Shown in pieces: positions 1 to 9,379 of a stretch of 32,975 nucleotides of DNA. Source of the DNA: Mesorhizobium sp. STM 4661 (GTDB lineage Bacteria > Pseudomonadota > Alphaproteobacteria > Rhizobiales > Rhizobiaceae); NCBI RefSeq assembly GCF_000359125.1, contig NZ_CAAF010000015.1, positions 1 to 32,975 of the forward strand, written 5' to 3'. The translations under genes were made by a program, and so were the position numbers. Position 1 is the first letter of the stretch. Each line of letters opens with the position of its first letter. The notes under the pieces were generated by a model. It was not told the DNA's origin. It saw only the letters and a list, made by a program, of their open reading frames with translations, and made no database searches.

Positions 1-4
1 CTTG

Positions 5-158
5 TTGTGGGAGAAGGTGGCCTAGCGAAGCGAGGTCGGATGAGGGGTGTTCCAGCTTGGCAATTTGCTTGAAATCGCCGCCGCCTCATTCCTTCCAGCA
101 CCCCTTGTCTCGGCGCTGCGCGCCGATCCACCTTCTCCCACAAGAAGGGGAGAAGGTG
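5..158. repeat. Palindromic intergenic repeat downstream of the DUF1223 gene
   Basis: A 16-bp perfect inverted repeat (5-20 with 128-143) encloses about 107 bp. The right arm also pairs with 148-158 (11 bp perfect, 129-139 with 148-158, 8-nt loop), giving a second, terminator-like hairpin just beyond the stop of the DUF1223 gene. Such nested palindromes look like the intergenic mosaic repeats of rhizobia. No gene is seen in 1-168. It may help end transcription of the minus-strand gene; this is inference. Confidence 0.6.
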
Positions 159-168
159 AGGTGCCCGC

Positions 169-936
169 TTACGGCTTGCGGATGAAGGCGGCGCCCAGGA
201 TGGGTCCGGGCAGGCCGTCCTTGCCGACCGATTGCAGCAGCACGGCGCAGCCGCCCTTCTTCTTGGAAATCTCGCTCATCGGCAGTTCGTAGCGCTGCGC
301 CTTGCCATTCCATATGCCGGCGGTCTGGATGCCGGAGACGGCGTTCCAGTAGGTCATGCTGCGGCCGGTGTTCTCGCCCTTGGCGATCGTGACCGTCTGC
401 GGCGGGTCGAAATAGACGATGACGACGTGGGCGTCGCTGGGGCCGGTTCCGGCATCGCCGGTATCGATCACGACCCGGTCGCTGGTCCGGCTGACCTTGA
501 TGCCGACCCGCATGCCTTCGCCTGATTTCTCCATGCGGGCGAGCGCGCCATCGACTTCCCTGCGGCTGGCGCCGTTGACATGGCTGCGGCCATTGATGAC
601 GGCCTGCGGCGTATAGACGGACCGGCTGCCGAAGGCGCGCATATAATCGTATTGGCGCTCGGTGTTCTCCTTGCGGCTCAGCGTGTCCTGCCAGCCGAGA
701 TAGTCCCAGTAGTCGACATGGTAGGCGAGCGCGACAATGTCCTCCCTGGCGGCAAGCTCGGTGAAGAACTCGTCGGCCGGCGGGCAGGAATTGCAGCCCT
801 GGCTGGTGAAAAGCTCGACCACGCCCAAGGGCCGGTCAGACTGGGGCCTGTCGGCCTCGCCGGCAAAACCATTGCCGGCAAGCACCGAGAAGGCCAGCGC
901 AAGGGCCGCAAGCCGCAATGGTCTTCGAGATGTCAT
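169..936 (-). CDS. Secreted DUF1223 protein with thioredoxin-like CxxC motif
   Basis: This 255-residue protein starts with a basic segment followed by a hydrophobic stretch ending near GFAGEA, a probable Sec signal peptide of about 25 residues. The mature part opens with VVELFTSQGCNSCPPAD, the hallmark of the DUF1223 family, whose members have a thioredoxin-like fold; the CNSC pair resembles a redox-active motif. Later conserved pieces include HVDYWDYLGWQD and YTPQAVINGR, also typical of the family. Length is normal for DUF1223. It is therefore likely an exported thiol-redox protein, but substrate and partner are unknown. It is transcribed away from the ceramidase-like gene at 1123, and the shared intergenic region contains a perfect palindrome. 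Confidence 0.85.
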   Translation of the reverse strand: MTSRRPLRLAALALAFSVLAGNGFAGEADRPQSDRPLGVVELFTSQGCNSCPPADEFFTELAAREDIVALAYHVDYWDYLGWQDTLSRKENTERQYDYMRAFGSRSVYTPQAVINGRSHVNGASRREVDGALARMEKSGEGMRVGIKVSRTSDRVVIDTGDAGTGPSDAHVVIVYFDPPQTVTIAKGENTGRSMTYWNAVSGIQTAGIWNGKAQRYELPMSEISKKKGGCAVLLQSVGKDGLPGPILGAAFIRKP

Positions 937-1006
937 GACCGTTCCAATTCCCGCCGGTGATGCCGGCCTTGTTCTGATTGCTAAAATATGTGGCAGAAGC
1001 GACAGT

Positions 1007-1024
1007 CAACGTGAAGTCACGTTG
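1007..1024. promoter_or_regulatory. Perfect 8+2+8 palindrome in a divergent promoter region
   Basis: The sequence CAACGTGA-AG-TCACGTTG is a perfect inverted repeat with a 2-bp centre. It lies 71 bp upstream of the DUF1223 start (936, minus) and 99 bp upstream of the ceramidase-like start (1123, plus). A dimeric repressor or activator could bind here. I cannot assign a regulator family. Confidence 0.4.
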
Positions 1025-1122
1025 CGGTGAAATTTTGCCGTTGCAACCACCGGCAAAGGCGCAATAGCAATAGGAGAGACCCTCACTCACAGGTAGCGAC
1101 CGATTCGGGCGGCAATATCAGA

Positions 1123-1821
<699 letters not shown>

Positions 1822-1843
1822 TAAGCCCTATTCCCTTGCTGCC

Positions 1844-4534
<2,691 letters not shown>

Positions 4535-4735
4535 GTGCGATCCGTCCTTGTCTGTTCAGCCTGAAAGGGAACGGACGCCGATGGCATGCAATCACGCGCA
4601 AAGGTGCGGGTACGGCCATTTCCGCTATCCGTTCCCAAGCAACCCGAGCCGTTCAAGGCGGCGCGTGCGCTGGTTCGGCGCAAATTCTGTTCCCGTGCCG
4701 ACCGCTGGCACGGATGCCCCGCATATAGAGAATTT

Positions 4736-4752
4736 TCTGGAATAGTTCTAGA
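4736..4752. promoter_or_regulatory. Candidate Irr box (iron control element) between acnA and ccmA
   Basis: TCTGGAA-TAG-TTCTAGA is an inverted repeat with 6 of 7 arm positions matching. It resembles the iron control element (ICE) bound by the heme-responsive regulator Irr in Rhizobiales, roughly TTAGAAnnnTTCTAA. It lies 67 bp before the ccmA start and about 200 bp before the acnA start. Both targets, an Fe-S enzyme and a heme-handling export system, are of the type Irr controls. A possible -10 for ccmA, TATTTT, is at 4765-4770. The match is by eye only. Confidence 0.5.
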
Positions 4753-4819
4753 CAGTCGAAAGGCTATTTTGTGCGATGCGGTGCCTGCCGCGGCGCGGCG
4801 TTTTCGGGACGGGCGAGGA

Positions 4820-5428
4820 ATGCGGCTGATCGCCGAAAATCTGGGCGGCGAACGGGGCGGTGAAACGGTGTTTTCCGGCATCGAATTTGCCCTTGATGAT
4901 GGTCAGGCGCTGATCGTCACCGGACCGAACGGCGTGGGTAAATCGACGCTGCTGAGGGTCATCGCCGGGCTGCTGCCGGCGGTGGAAGGTCGTGTGCGGA
5001 TCGAGGGCGGAGCCGAGTTTTTTCCGTCGGTCGCCTCGGCCTGCCACTATCTCGGCCACCAGAACGCGATGAAGGCGGCGCTGAGCGTGGCGGAGAATCA
5101 GCGCTTCTGGCGCGATTTCTCGGGTGCGGATTTCTTGAGTGTCGAAGAGGCGCTGGAAACGGTGGGGCTCGGCGGCATCGGCCATCTGCCGTTCGGCTAT
5201 CTCTCGACCGGGCAACGCCGCCGCGCCGCGATCGCAAAATTGCTGGTCAGCCGGCGGCCTTTGTGGCTGCTCGACGAGCCGACGGCGGGATTGGACAAGG
5301 CTTCGGAAGAGCGGTTTGGCGAGGTGATGCGTGGGCATCTCGAGGACGGAGGGATGGTCGTTGCGGCGACGCATCTGCCGCTGGGGATCGAGGGGGCGAA
5401 GGAATTGAGGATGGGGGAAACTCGGTAA
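4820..5428 (+). CDS. ccmA: Cytochrome c maturation ABC transporter ATP-binding protein CcmA
   Basis: ATPase subunit, 202 residues, of the CcmABCD complex that delivers heme to the periplasm as holo-CcmE for c-type cytochrome assembly. It shows Walker A GPNGVGKST, the ABC signature STGQRRR, Walker B LWLLDEPTAGLD and the switch histidine in ATH, all at spacing normal for CcmA. ATG 4820 is preceded by a good ribosome binding site (GGGCGAGGA) and gives the usual family N-terminus; the frame is open further upstream into the promoter region. In rhizobia ccmA is normally followed directly by ccmB; here a 158-bp palindromic repeat separates them. Confidence 0.95.
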   Translation: MRLIAENLGGERGGETVFSGIEFALDDGQALIVTGPNGVGKSTLLRVIAGLLPAVEGRVRIEGGAEFFPSVASACHYLGHQNAMKAALSVAENQRFWRDFSGADFLSVEEALETVGLGGIGHLPFGYLSTGQRRRAAIAKLLVSRRPLWLLDEPTAGLDKASEERFGEVMRGHLEDGGMVVAATHLPLGIEGAKELRMGETR

Positions 5429-5444
5429 TGTCGGCGTTCCCGCC

Positions 5445-5602
5445 CACCCCCCTCTGTCCTGCCGGACATCTCCCCCGCAAGGGGGGAGATCGGACGTCAC
5501 ATCGGCCTTCGCCAATTACCAGCATTGGAGGAAAGGCGCTATCAGCAGAGCTGCCAATCTCCCCCCTTGCGGGGGAGATGTCCGGCAGGACAGAGGGGGG
5601 TG
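5445..5602. repeat. Long perfect palindromic repeat element, copy 1 (46-bp arms)
   Basis: Arms 5445-5490 and 5557-5602 are 46-bp perfect inverted repeats around a 66-bp centre. Each arm itself contains a small hairpin (CTCCCCCGCAAGGGGGGAG). The same arm sequence recurs at 32662-32809 with a different centre. The structure is that of a non-autonomous, MITE-like intergenic repeat. It lies inside the ccm operon between ccmA and ccmB, where it would form a strong RNA hairpin. Confidence 0.9.
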
Positions 5603-5657
5603 TGAAGGAACGCCGTCGTTGGAGAGAGCGCAGCCAACCCCCAGAAGCGCCTCGCCA

Positions 5658-6323
5658 ATGCTAGCCCTGTTCCTGCGCGACATCCGTCTCAGTATCCGTG
5701 CCGGCGGCGGGGCGCTGACCGGCGTGATTTTCTTTCTCGCCGTTATCGTCACCATCCCCTTCGGCGTCGGGCCGGACCTCAATCTGCTTGCCCGCATCGG
5801 GCCGGCGATCCTGTGGATATCGGCCTTGCTCGCCTGTCTGCTCGGCCTCGACCGGCTGTTCCAGGCCGACCGGGAAGACGGCTCGCTCGATCTGCTGGTG
5901 CTCGGCAACGACCGGCACATGCTGGCGCTGACGGTGCTGGTGAAATGCCTGGCGCATTGGGTGGGCAGCGTGCTGCCGCTGGTCGTCGCCGCACCCTTGC
6001 TCGGCCTGTTCATGAATATGGCGCCGGTCGGCATCGGCGCCACGGCGCTGACCCTTCTGGTCGGCACGCCGGCGATCACCTTCATCGGTGCGGCCGGTGC
6101 CGCGGTGGCGGTGGCGCTGCCGCGCGGCGGGCTCTTGATCTCGGTGCTGGTGCTGCCGCTGACCATTCCGGTGCTGATCTTCGGCGTCTCGGCAAGCTAT
6201 GGCGCGGTGGCGGATCCCGATCCGTTCCTGCAGCCCTTCCTCATTCTTGCCGCGCTGACCCTGTTTCTTGCCGTGCTGGGGCCGGTGGCGGCGGCGCTGG
6301 CGCTGCGCCACGGAACGGATTAG
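5658..6323 (+). CDS. ccmB: Heme exporter membrane protein CcmB
   Basis: Integral membrane subunit of the CcmABCD complex. It has 221 residues, the usual length, and about six hydrophobic segments. The N-terminus MLALFLRDIRLSIRAGG and the internal piece LFQADREDGSLDLL, followed by a run resembling KCLAHW, are characteristic of CcmB. ATG 5658 fits the family N-terminus; the ribosome binding site before it is weak, perhaps because the repeat at 5445-5602 replaced the native ccmA-ccmB junction. Downstream, ccmC is expected but an IS110 element is found. Confidence 0.93.
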   Translation: MLALFLRDIRLSIRAGGGALTGVIFFLAVIVTIPFGVGPDLNLLARIGPAILWISALLACLLGLDRLFQADREDGSLDLLVLGNDRHMLALTVLVKCLAHWVGSVLPLVVAAPLLGLFMNMAPVGIGATALTLLVGTPAITFIGAAGAAVAVALPRGGLLISVLVLPLTIPVLIFGVSASYGAVADPDPFLQPFLILAALTLFLAVLGPVAAALALRHGTD

Positions 6324-6440
6324 GGCAAAGGCTGCGGCGCGGCGGCCAATTGCGAAGCCGATGGCACGGGGCTAAGGAAAAGCATGTTCGAACGAGGTGA
6401 AATGGCCGGGTTGGAAAGCTGCGCGCTCGCGGAGCGGCAG
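6324..6440. other. ccmB-IS junction with no recognisable ccmC start
   Basis: These 117 bp between the ccmB stop and the IS element were read in all plus-strand frames. They hold only tiny open frames, for example one of 14 codons starting at the ATG in GAAATGGCC near 6399. None looks like the hydrophobic CcmC N-terminus. The segment may be the native ccmB-ccmC spacer, scrambled flank, or the right end of the IS. Confidence 0.4.
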
Positions 6441-6457
6441 GCATGAGACTTCCTGTG

Positions 6458-7669
6458 TCAACCCTTGGTGCTGATGGCACGAGCTGCTGGGTGTTTTTGG
6501 GGATCATAGGGGATGGAGGCCCGCCATGCTCTCCAGAGGATGCGCAGCCATGCACGAGCGAGGATGCGCACGGCATGAGGGTGGCGACATCCTCGGCTTC
6601 TGGCCTCTTGATAGACTTTCGCGGCCCATGGGCTGGCATGTCTGGAGTTGTCAGCGAAGCAGGTGACAGCGGCGCGCAGGCGTTTGTTGCAGGCGCATCG
6701 CCAGGCAACGCTGCGAGATTTTCCGCTTTGATAAGTGACGGGCGCGACACCGGCCTCGGCGGCGAGATGATCCTCGCTTTGGAAGCGGGTGCGCACGTCG
6801 CCCAGCTCGGCGGTGATCTGGGCGGCGCAGATTTTTCCGGCGCGCGGAAACGACATGACGATGCGTCCCTCGGGAAGTTCGGCAACGGCATGTTCGATGC
6901 GGCTGGAGAGCTTGGCGATCTGGCCAACAAGGCTTTCGAGAGCGGTGGCGATGGCGCGGGCGAGTTCGCCCTTGGCGTCGGCCTCGGCTTCGGCGGCTGT
7001 TGGGCTGGGAGCGGAGCGCAGCCGGCCGAGCACATCGGCGACGCTTCGGCGGCCGCAATACTGGTTCTGGGCGAGGAAGGCGGCCATGCGCTTGTCAGCG
7101 AGGCGGCTGGCGCTTTCCGGCGTTGGATAGCGCTGGATGAACGCCAGCGCGATCGGGCTTGCGATGTCAGCGAACAGGCCGGCGGCTCCTGGCCAGAAGC
7201 TGTCGAGCAGGGCACGCAACTGGTTAGCGAGCACGAGCCTTGTGGCGACGAGATCGTCACGGCCGCGCACCAGCGCCCGCAGCGCCTTGATGGCGTCGGA
7301 CTGTGGTTTGAGCGGGACCAGCCGGTGACCGTCGGTCCGCGGGACGTCGGCAAGGATGTAGGCGTCACCGTGATCGCTCTTGGCGGCGACGGCGCGATAA
7401 CGGGGCCGGCAGGCCTTGACGACATTGGGATGAGCCGGGGTGACAACGAACCCGGCCTCGACCAGCACGTCGACGAGAAGCCCGCTGGGCCGCTCGATGG
7501 CGATCGGTATCGCACCGGGCGGGCCGTACCGGCGCAGGCGGGCAATGAGATCGGCAAGACCGTCCCGATCATGGGCGACGCTAAAGTGGTCGAGGATCTT
7601 GCCGGCGGGGTCGACGATACAAACGGCATGGCTCGATCCGCCCCAATCGAGACCGACGAAAATGGTCAT
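6458..7669 (-). CDS. IS110-family DEDD transposase (recombinase)
   Basis: Intact 403-residue protein. The N-terminal RuvC-like DEDD domain shows D8 in FVGLDWGG, E59 in IAIERPSG, and D99 and D102 in KSDHGDA. The C-terminal Transposase_20-type domain contains SFPRAGKICAAQITAELGD and then AGVAPVTYQSGKS, with S315 as the likely nucleophilic serine. Members catalyse insertion guided by a bridge RNA encoded in the non-coding end of the element. No frameshift or stop is seen, so the enzyme could be active. A long open frame on the opposite strand (6443-7933) is a codon-bias shadow. Confidence 0.93.
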   Translation of the reverse strand: MTIFVGLDWGGSSHAVCIVDPAGKILDHFSVAHDRDGLADLIARLRRYGPPGAIPIAIERPSGLLVDVLVEAGFVVTPAHPNVVKACRPRYRAVAAKSDHGDAYILADVPRTDGHRLVPLKPQSDAIKALRALVRGRDDLVATRLVLANQLRALLDSFWPGAAGLFADIASPIALAFIQRYPTPESASRLADKRMAAFLAQNQYCGRRSVADVLGRLRSAPSPTAAEAEADAKGELARAIATALESLVGQIAKLSSRIEHAVAELPEGRIVMSFPRAGKICAAQITAELGDVRTRFQSEDHLAAEAGVAPVTYQSGKSRSVAWRCACNKRLRAAVTCFADNSRHASPWAAKVYQEARSRGCRHPHAVRILARAWLRILWRAWRASIPYDPQKHPAARAISTKG

Positions 7670-7831
7670 GGATGCACCTCAACAAACTGGAGTATGGTGC
7701 CCGGTGCCGGGAGCTCTCGCGGGGTGCTCATCAATCGGCGCTCTGGACGCATCTTGGCCGAATTGTCCGTGGCGCATCTTCCTGTAGCCCGTCTGGAACT
7801 CCCGGCCACCGCAACGCCGCGGGTCTCATGC
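7670..7831 (-). ncRNA. Candidate IS110 bridge RNA region
   Basis: IS110-group elements encode a structured bridge RNA in the non-coding left end, upstream of the transposase; its loops pair with target and donor DNA. This element has about 160 bp or more of non-coding DNA there. A visible hairpin is CCCGG-TG-CCGGG (7700-7711); on the minus strand the region reads through a GATGAGCACCCCGCGAGAGC stretch. A further 6-bp stem, AATCAG (7890-7895) with CTGATT (7904-7909), lies outside the proposed end and might be a promoter-proximal hairpin or flanking DNA. Boundaries and guide loops cannot be fixed by eye. Confidence 0.4.
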
Positions 7832-7932
7832 GGGCCCTCGTGGGGCAAGCGACCTTGGCAGTCGTCACGGTGGCGCGGGACCAACGCCCAATCAGCTCTT
7901 AAACTGATTCAACGCAATCGTGAGGTTGCCTG
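7832..7932 (+). other. IS-ccmD junction; possible last codons of ccmC
   Basis: An open frame without a start runs into ccmD, ending ...LKLIQRNREVA with its TGA (7931-7933) overlapping the ccmD ATG (7933). A one-base ccmC-ccmD overlap would be normal for this operon, so the last few codons might be a ccmC remnant. I do not recognise the residues as CcmC, and none of its conserved tryptophan-rich WWD domain is present. Confidence 0.25.
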
Positions 7933-8100
7933 ATGAGCGTGCATGCGCTCTATGTCACAGCCGCCTATGCCATCACGGCCGTGGTTCTGGCCGGGCTGAT
8001 CGGCTGGCTCCTCATCGACCAGCGGGCGCGTAAACGGGATCTCGCCGAACTGGAAGCATCCGGCGTGCGACGCCGATCCGACAAGGCTGGGAAATCATGA
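7933..8100 (+). CDS. ccmD: Heme exporter protein CcmD
   Basis: A small protein of 55 residues. It starts MSVHALYVTAAYAITAVVL, a single transmembrane helix with the tyrosine-containing pattern of CcmD, followed by a basic cytoplasmic tail with RARKRDLAELEASGVRRRS. CcmD helps release holo-CcmE from the CcmABC complex. Its stop overlaps the ccmG start (ATGA), supporting translational coupling. In this operon it should follow ccmC; here it follows the IS110 element, so its expression may now depend on a promoter in or near that element. Confidence 0.9.
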   Translation: MSVHALYVTAAYAITAVVLAGLIGWLLIDQRARKRDLAELEASGVRRRSDKAGKS

Positions 8101-8672
8101 ACACGCAGACAGAGGCACCCGCGCGCCGGCGCCTGATCGTGCTGTTGCCGTTGCTGATCTTCCTTGCGCTGGCGGGGCTGTTCCTGTCGCAGCTTTTGTC
8201 CGGCCGTGACGCTTCGGACGTGCCGTCGGCGCTGATCGGCCTGCCGGCGCCACAGACAAACCTGCCGGCGCTGGAGGGTGTGAGCCTGCCCGGCCTCGAT
8301 TCGAAAGCCTTCGCCGGCAAGGTCACGCTGGTCAATGTCTTTGCATCTTGGTGCGCGCCGTGCCGGGAAGAGAATCCGGTGCTGCTAGCCCTGTCACGGG
8401 ACAAGCGCTTCGTCATGGCGGCGCTGAACTACAAGGACCGGCCGGAAAATGCCCGCCGCTTCCTTGGCGATCTCGGCAATCCGTTCCAGGCGATCGGCGT
8501 CGACGAAGCGGGGCGCGCGGCGATCGATTGGGGTGTCTATGGCGTGCCGGAAACCTTCGTCATCGGCAAGGACGGCAAGATCGCCTACAAGCATGTCGGT
8601 CCGCTGACACCAGAGTCGGCTCAGACGCTGCTTTTGCCACAGATCGAGAAAGCGCTGGCGGCACCGGGGTGA
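8097..8672 (+). CDS. ccmG: Thiol:disulfide interchange protein CcmG/DsbE
   Basis: Membrane-anchored periplasmic thioredoxin, 191 residues, that keeps apocytochrome c cysteines reduced before heme attachment. An N-terminal basic segment and one hydrophobic helix (about residues 12-34) anchor it. The redox site is C86 and C89 in FASWCAPCREENP. The cis-proline region GVPETFVIGKDGKI and the final piece KHVGPLT are typical of DsbE. The start overlaps the ccmD stop by 4 nt. Also called cycY in rhizobia. Confidence 0.94.
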   Translation: MNTQTEAPARRRLIVLLPLLIFLALAGLFLSQLLSGRDASDVPSALIGLPAPQTNLPALEGVSLPGLDSKAFAGKVTLVNVFASWCAPCREENPVLLALSRDKRFVMAALNYKDRPENARRFLGDLGNPFQAIGVDEAGRAAIDWGVYGVPETFVIGKDGKIAYKHVGPLTPESAQTLLLPQIEKALAAPG

Positions 8673-8685
8673 TGTGTCCGCTAGG

Positions 8686-8901
8686 CTTCGTCATCCTGGG
8701 GCGAAGCAAGGAGCGAAGCGACGCGGCGCAGACCCCGGGATCCATGCCGTGACATCAGCCAAAGAATGCAGCGGGGCAAAATAATCGCCCGCTAAGTGAT
8801 GCTGGACAGAGATTCTGCACCGTTGCGGATGCTCGAAGGTCACGGCATGGATCCTAGGGTCTGCGCTCCGCTTTGCGTCGCTACGCCCTAGGATGACGAA
8901 G
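8686..8901. repeat. Long imperfect inverted repeat between converging genes
   Basis: The arms 8686-8753 and 8839-8901 pair over about 63-68 bp with a few mismatches around an 85-bp centre. The outer ends are CTTCGTCATCC and GGATGACGAAG; the inner ends are GCCGTGAC and GTCACGGC. It fills the space between ccmG and the DUF1127 gene, which converge, and could act as a bidirectional terminator. The layout is that of a MITE-like or mosaic intergenic repeat. Confidence 0.8.
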
Positions 8902-8911
8902 GTGATGCTGC

Positions 8912-9079
8912 TCAGCCGTAGATCTGCTTGTGGACCTGGTAGAGCATTTCTGAGCGGTCGGCACGCATGTCGGCCAGATCGCGGCTGGAGAAACTGTCGA
9001 TTTCGGCGACGAGGCGATTGTACTGGCGGCGCTTGGCGATGCTTGCGCGAGCGCGGCTCATGAGACTGTCGAGGATCAT
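8912..9079 (-). CDS. DUF1127 small protein
   Basis: Fifty-five residues beginning MILDSLMSRARASIAKRRQYNRL, with a basic first half. The second half, SFSSRDLADMRADRSEM, matches the DUF1127 pattern (a short helix with LxDMGxxRxxI-like spacing). ATG 9079 was preferred because AAGGA lies just upstream; the frame is open to 9103. DUF1127 proteins in alphaproteobacteria are linked to RNA turnover and phosphate or carbon metabolism, but the role of this copy is unknown. Confidence 0.8.
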   Translation of the reverse strand: MILDSLMSRARASIAKRRQYNRLVAEIDSFSSRDLADMRADRSEMLYQVHKQIYG

Positions 9080-9142
9080 AGCAAGGTTCCTTCTGTGCCG
9101 CATTCCCGCGGCCGGTTGTTCCTCCCTTGATCTATACGGATC

Positions 9143-9155
9143 ATGACATAGTCAT
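9143..9155. promoter_or_regulatory. Palindrome ATGAC-ATA-GTCAT upstream of the DUF1127 gene
   Basis: A perfect 5+3+5 inverted repeat lies 64 bp upstream of the DUF1127 start in the divergent region shared with the SMP-30 gene. It may be an operator; no regulator can be assigned. Confidence 0.25.
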
Positions 9156-9277
9156 TGTGCGTTGCAAAAAGAAGATGTTGCAATGCACCATTGCGCTGCA
9201 CGCATAGCGGGTTAACGGCGCCGCGGCCATGACTTCGACGAAGCGGCATTCCATCACCCCGTGCCCCATCGATCTGT

Positions 9278-9290
9278 TTTGTCATACAAA
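9278..9290. promoter_or_regulatory. GntR/FadR-type operator candidate upstream of the SMP-30 gene
   Basis: TTTGT-CAT-ACAAA is a perfect inverted repeat whose core TTGTCATACAA fits the TnGTnnnACnA pattern common to FadR-subfamily GntR regulators. It lies 90 bp before the SMP-30 start. GntR regulators often control sugar-acid catabolism, which would suit a lactonase. No GntR gene is in the window. Confidence 0.35.
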
Positions 9291-9379
9291 TTGCGAGGCT
9301 GCGCCACGATCGATCTTGCCATATCGATCGCCGGCTGGCTTGATCGCGCCGACATTGCGATTGCTGACTGGGAGGAAAC

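Larger units (their letters stand above)
6441..7831 (-). mobile_element. IS110-family insertion sequence in the ccmC position
   Basis: The element is defined by a complete IS110-type transposase on the minus strand and by a 9-bp perfect inverted repeat, GCATGAGAC (6441-6449) with GTCTCATGC (7823-7831), which may mark terminal or subterminal repeats. That gives about 1.39 kb, within the usual IS110 range. The ends are uncertain, because IS110 elements generally lack clear terminal repeats and target duplications; the left end could extend towards 7910. The long non-coding stretch lies upstream of the transposase, as in the IS110 subgroup rather than IS1111. The insertion sits between ccmB and ccmD. 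Confidence 0.7.

Noticed and set aside
6443..7933. Long plus-strand open frame (about 496 codons) opposite the transposase
   Set aside because: It is antisense to an intact IS110 transposase with all catalytic residues, has no recognisable domains and is explained by GC-rich codon bias.
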